Source of the DNA: Mucidula mucida
Taxonomy: Eukaryota; Basidiomycota; Agaricomycetes; Agaricales; Physalacriaceae
NCBI GenBank assembly: GCA_015501055.1
Contig: JADNYV010001019.1
Location: forward strand, 1 to 10,691
Length of the DNA: 10,691 nt
Direction of reading: 5' to 3'
In this document: positions 8,284-10,691 of the stretch, piece by piece
Position numbering within the stretch: the stretch's first letter is position 1
Layout: every line of letters starts with the position of its first letter
Notes under the pieces: model-generated
Told to the model about the DNA's origin: nothing
The model's database searches: none
Seen by the model: only the letters and a program-made list of their open reading frames with translations
Program-made: the position numbers and the translations under genes

Positions 8284-8569
8284 TGTTGGATACAAGCCGG
8301 ACTTCACGTTCCTTTTGTAATCCCTTATTCCACGGACCCGCACCAATATTCACCGACCCGCTACCGTCGCTACCGTTCCGCTCCCGTTACCACCGACACC
8401 ACAATTGTATGTACAGAGTTTACCTAGTTCTTTTTCTTACTTCACGCTACTCTCACTGTCTCCCGAATCCCCATTAGATATTCGATTACTTACAGTATAT
8501 AAGCTACATACTTTTGGTCTATATACTGTGTGCATTCCTCTTCCTCGTCCGAGCTCTTAAGATCCAACA
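8284..8569 (+). repeat. 3' LTR of the copia element, 286 bp
   Basis: Same length and ends as the left LTR, with one difference (G at 8395). It carries TATATAA at 8496-8502, which could fire outward toward the SOD gene's 3' side. Confidence 0.97.
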
Positions 8570-8574
8570 CATGA
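8570..8574. repeat. Target site duplication, right copy (CATGA)
   Basis: Identical to 3166-3170. It is also the junction at which the two helicase pieces rejoin without loss of frame. Confidence 0.95.
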
Positions 8575-8651
8575 TGGGACAAATCCCGACACAATTTGCG
8601 TCCCTCAAGAGAATCAAAGGCAAATATCGTCGTTGACACGTCTGAGGGCAT
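8570..8651 (-). pseudogene. RecQ-like helicase pseudogene, N-terminal piece with start codon
   Basis: A minus-strand ATG at 8651-8649 opens MPSDVSTTIFAFDSLEGRK and continues to LCRDLSHH at the copia boundary. Removing the copia element and one CATGA lets the frame run straight into DLKYNPHDYSW at 3170 and below. It then leads, after one small indel, into the Walker A region. The xPHDYx stretch ahead of motif I resembles the N-terminal adenine-contact region of mushroom RecQ-like helicases. The start choice is inferred from the absence of a better upstream ATG in frame. The SOD gene ends 302 bases upstream on the same strand. Confidence 0.75.
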
Positions 8652-8953
8652 TGGAAAGAAAGGCGGCGACGCGCTAATTTAATTTTTGATGCTAAGGTAA
8701 GCCGGTCACATGAGATGCACATGATGCAAAAGTTGAGCTCCGTACTCGGCCATGCGAATGAAACTAGACTACCATGTCGTAGTACTACAATAACAATAAT
8801 CACGAACATTCGTCGATGTAACTCCCAAGTACTTTGTATTATGCAGAATGTAATAAATTAAGGACCACTTCCTCATGAACGTTTATCTTACGATTTTACA
8901 TTACAAAGTCTTTCGTGAAGAAACATGCTAAAAATTGATTTGACCCCATTGAA
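8652..8953. other. Intergenic: SOD 3' flank and former helicase promoter
   Basis: About 300 bases of AT-rich sequence between the SOD stop codon and the helicase pseudogene start. I see no coding sequence, only A/T-rich stretches (for example near 8680-8690 and 8845-8860) and a short CAATAA-like run near 8788-8800. The SOD poly(A) site must lie here, but no strong AATAAA is visible on the minus strand. Confidence 0.6.
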
Positions 8954-9808
8954 TCATGCCCAACCTGGAACACAGATGTTCAAACCGTGAACGAAACGAT
9001 CATACAGGACGTACCAATAACGCCACAAGCCGAGCGCGCCCCCGAGTTTCCGTTAAGGAGCGACTCCGCATTTCCTCCCTTTCCGAGGTCATCAGTACCA
9101 GCGTGAATCACCAAAGCGCGTCTTGTAGGAAGGTTAGAGCACTCTCTGACAAGTGAAATGGTTGTACCCGTAAATGCTGAGCTCGCCGAACAAAGTTAGC
9201 TCAGTAACCGTCAGTTCGGTCTTTGCATTTCCATTCGAGTCCGTTTGAAGGTTCCCCAAATCACCGACGTGTCGAATTTTGGCATCTGGTGCGCCATGAG
9301 TCAGATTGAAGGGATTAAAGTGCCCGCCAGCAGATGTGCAACCATCTGTAAGATTGCCGGACTCGCTACAAGAAATGTCACGCCACCAATCATCGGAGAA
9401 ACGTGGCCGCGTACTGGACATGCCAACCGCGAAGCGCATTGGGGTCAAGACCTGTCAAGTCCGCCTTGATGTATATCAAGGCGTCTGGTTTCTCTTGCTC
9501 GAAGACTACCGTGCCTTTAACGCTGGAATTACCACTGACGTATACGACGGCCTGGACATACAGTATTAGCCGAATTCAGTGTGGCGGACACATTGGGCAT
9601 ACCGTTCGTGGGTCACAGTCCTCCTTGTCGTCGGTCCTTCCAAAGAACATGAGGCGCTGTCATTTCTAAGGCAATAAAGCAAGAACATACCTCGCGAAAT
9701 TTCTGGAGACATACGTCAACACCAACTGAGTAGGAAAGTTGAAGGATATACTCACCTTGCATTGACGAACGCGATAGCGACGAGAAGAGAAGCAAAGGTA
9801 AACTTCAT
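8954..9808 (-). CDS. Secreted Cu/Zn superoxide dismutase, seven exons, intact
   Basis: Converts superoxide to oxygen and hydrogen peroxide; a signal peptide suggests it works outside the cell or in the secretory pathway. Exons (minus strand): 9808-9756, 9702-9691, 9636-9603, 9551-9415, 9365-9168, 9121-9015, 8964-8954. They total 552 bases, 183 residues plus TGA. All six introns (46-54 bp) are GT...AG. Residues 1-17 ([17 protein letters not shown]) form the signal peptide. Copper ligands are His77, His79, His94 and His151; zinc ligands are His94, His102, His111 and Asp114. Cys88 and Cys177 fit the conserved disulfide and Arg174 the active-site arginine. Spacings match the canonical 46/48/63/71/80/83/120/57/146/143 set exactly. 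The C-terminus is GVIGWA. Three N-glycosylation sequons (Asn41, Asn83, Asn99) and an extra Cys in EDCDP fit a secreted form. The first two introns and the microexon are my model; exons 4-7 are firm. Confidence 0.94.
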
Positions 9809-9870
9809 GGCCGCGGGTACTTGGAGCGAGAGGGAGCAGAGGCGGAAGGATCGCTGTCCTTGTCAGTGAG

Positions 9871-9877
9871 TCTTATA
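9871..9877 (-). promoter_or_regulatory. TATA-like box of the SOD gene
   Basis: TATAAGA on the minus strand, 63 bases upstream of the SOD ATG. A pyrimidine-rich minus-strand stretch (about 9846-9822) lies between it and the start codon, as is common near fungal transcription starts. The ATG has a G at -3. Confidence 0.5.
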
Positions 9878-9934
9878 GTGCTTTCATCGTTACCTAACCC
9901 AGATCCCGAGATTGAGTTTCGCGCGGAGATGCCT

Positions 9935-9942
9935 TGACGTCA
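9935..9942. promoter_or_regulatory. CRE/ATF site (TGACGTCA) upstream of SOD
   Basis: A perfect eight-base palindrome 127 bases upstream of the SOD start codon and 58 bases upstream of the TATA-like box. CREB/ATF-type bZIP factors bind this sequence; in fungi the Atf1 type acts under the stress MAP kinase and controls antioxidant genes. That this site regulates the SOD gene is inference from position. A TGACTCA (AP-1/Gcn4-type) lies further out at 10285-10291. Confidence 0.45.
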
Positions 9943-10691
9943 GGAGTGATTCAAGCTGGTTTGCCTCTGAGTGTCCAACAGCCGGCGGGTGAGACACGTG
10001 TACATCGAGCGCAAAAATGGCTAGCGGTTTCGTCTGATAGCATGAGTGAAGGAATCGAGCCTTCAATACTAGCTAAATCATGCAAGTCAGTGGGAAAAAC
10101 GTGCACGATAACGTGTCAGTGGCGTGTATTCGCTTTGTTCGAGAAAACAACAATGAGACCACGGTGCAGCAACAAGGCTCCTTCGACTAAAGCTCATTTC
10201 GAACACGCTGGCAATCCGATTAGGACACGACGCGAGCGCAACATGTTTCCGCCACTCACTGACACGCCGACTGCACAATTGAATTGACTCAAACACCAGG
10301 CATCTACTCTCATGCGTAGTATGATCAAACACTCACCAAGACATCGCTCACAAGGCGAGGCGAAACTCAAGTGAACCAACGTCCTGGGCATGGGAAGTTC
10401 ACAAAGCCCTATCACTGGTAGGCAAAGGCGCGGTCACCTGCTTGGAGTAATGAGTCTCAATTAATAACATTGCTGCACTTGACTTCGCATGGGATCTACC
10501 TGACAGCACGAACTTTCCGCAGGGAATCGATCTGCTACAACGTGAACTGGTGCGTGTGGGGGAAGTGAGGAGGGAAGCGCACACCAGCTGGTCTGGATGT
10601 CTGGAGACGATCGCATTCGCGGAAAGAGAAGATACAGTTATTGCTACGCCATGAGCGGAGCCTACTGTAATCTGGTCTTTTCGGGTACCTG
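9943..10691. other. No recognisable gene
   Basis: I find no conserved domain or convincing exon set on either strand. A plus-strand frame is open from about 10450 to 10651 (it includes LDFAWDLPDSTNFPQ) but has no start codon near its beginning and no family resemblance. It could be an exon of an unknown gene running off the right edge, or chance. Open frames at 9934-10287 (+) and 10087-10584 (-) look like chance. A small tRNA-like hairpin is at 10040-10083. Confidence 0.5.

Larger units (their letters stand above)
3171..8569 (+). mobile_element. Complete Ty1/copia LTR retrotransposon, 5399 bp
   Basis: A full-length element with two 286 bp LTRs, an initiator-tRNA-type primer site, gag, pol in the order protease-integrase-reverse transcriptase-RNase H (integrase before RT defines Ty1/copia), a polypurine tract and CATGA target duplications. 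LTR ends are TGTTGGAT/ATCCAACA, an eight-base perfect inverted repeat. The LTRs differ at one base (A at 3282, G at 8395), so insertion was recent. Two kinds of damage suggest it cannot move by itself: three frame changes at 4208-4363 and loss of the first Asp of the RT catalytic pair. It sits in the N-terminal region of the helicase pseudogene, in the opposite orientation. Confidence 0.97.

Noticed and set aside
9613..9795. Minus-strand open frame of 60 codons as a gene of its own
   Set aside because: It reads through introns 1 and 2 of the SOD gene in the wrong frame.
10040..10120. A complete tRNA gene on the minus strand
   Set aside because: Only a T-arm and acceptor-like stem are present; no anticodon or D arm and no trailing T-run terminator.
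10450..10651. Plus-strand open stretch as a coding exon
   Set aside because: About 66 codons with no start, no known domain and no clear splice partners; left as unexplained sequence.
1..10691. An undescribed defence or biosynthetic system
   Set aside because: Apart from the SOD gene, all recognisable coding sequence belongs to two retrotransposons and one helicase pseudogene; nothing forms a new gene system.

Overview
The window looks like a basidiomycete (mushroom-type, Agaricomycete) nuclear chromosome. The grounds are a gene with six 46-54 bp introns in 552 coding bases, a chromodomain-bearing Ty3/gypsy element, a Ty1/copia element, and a decayed RecQ-like helicase of the sort expanded in these genomes. 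The organism call is inference from these features, not from a database search. The window holds one intact host gene, one ruined host gene, and two LTR retrotransposons inserted into the ruined gene. I see no prokaryotic features, no CRISPR array and no unknown multi-gene system. || Layout: (1) 1-2372, + strand, is the 3' part of a Ty3/gypsy chromovirus: the RNase H tail, integrase, GPY/F region and chromodomain, all cut by frameshifts, then a polypurine tract and a complete 529 bp LTR at 1844-2372. Its left part lies outside the window. (2) 2373-3170 and 8570-8651, - strand, are two pieces of one RecQ-like DEAD/DEAH helicase pseudogene. They join perfectly once the copia element is removed. 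(3) 3171-8569, + strand, is a complete Ty1/copia element of 5399 bp: two 286 bp LTRs differing at one base, CATGA target duplications, a primer site matching an initiator-tRNA-Met half molecule, gag, and a 3.9 kb pol open frame. It has three frame changes at the gag-pol junction and an Asp-to-Asn change in the reverse transcriptase catalytic motif, so it is probably not autonomous. (4) 8954-9808, - strand, is an intact seven-exon gene for a 183-residue Cu/Zn superoxide dismutase with a signal peptide, all metal ligands and a 12-base microexon. Its upstream side carries a TATA-like box and a perfect TGACGTCA (CRE/ATF) site. (5) 9943-10691 shows no recognisable gene; it contains a small tRNA-like double hairpin. 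|| How they relate: the helicase pseudogene lies directly downstream of the SOD gene on the same strand and has acted as a landing pad. The gypsy LTR ends inside the helicase after motif III. The copia element sits in its N-terminal region, before motif I. The helicase and gypsy element are badly decayed while the copia LTRs are almost identical, so the copia insertion is the most recent event. The SOD gene is untouched.
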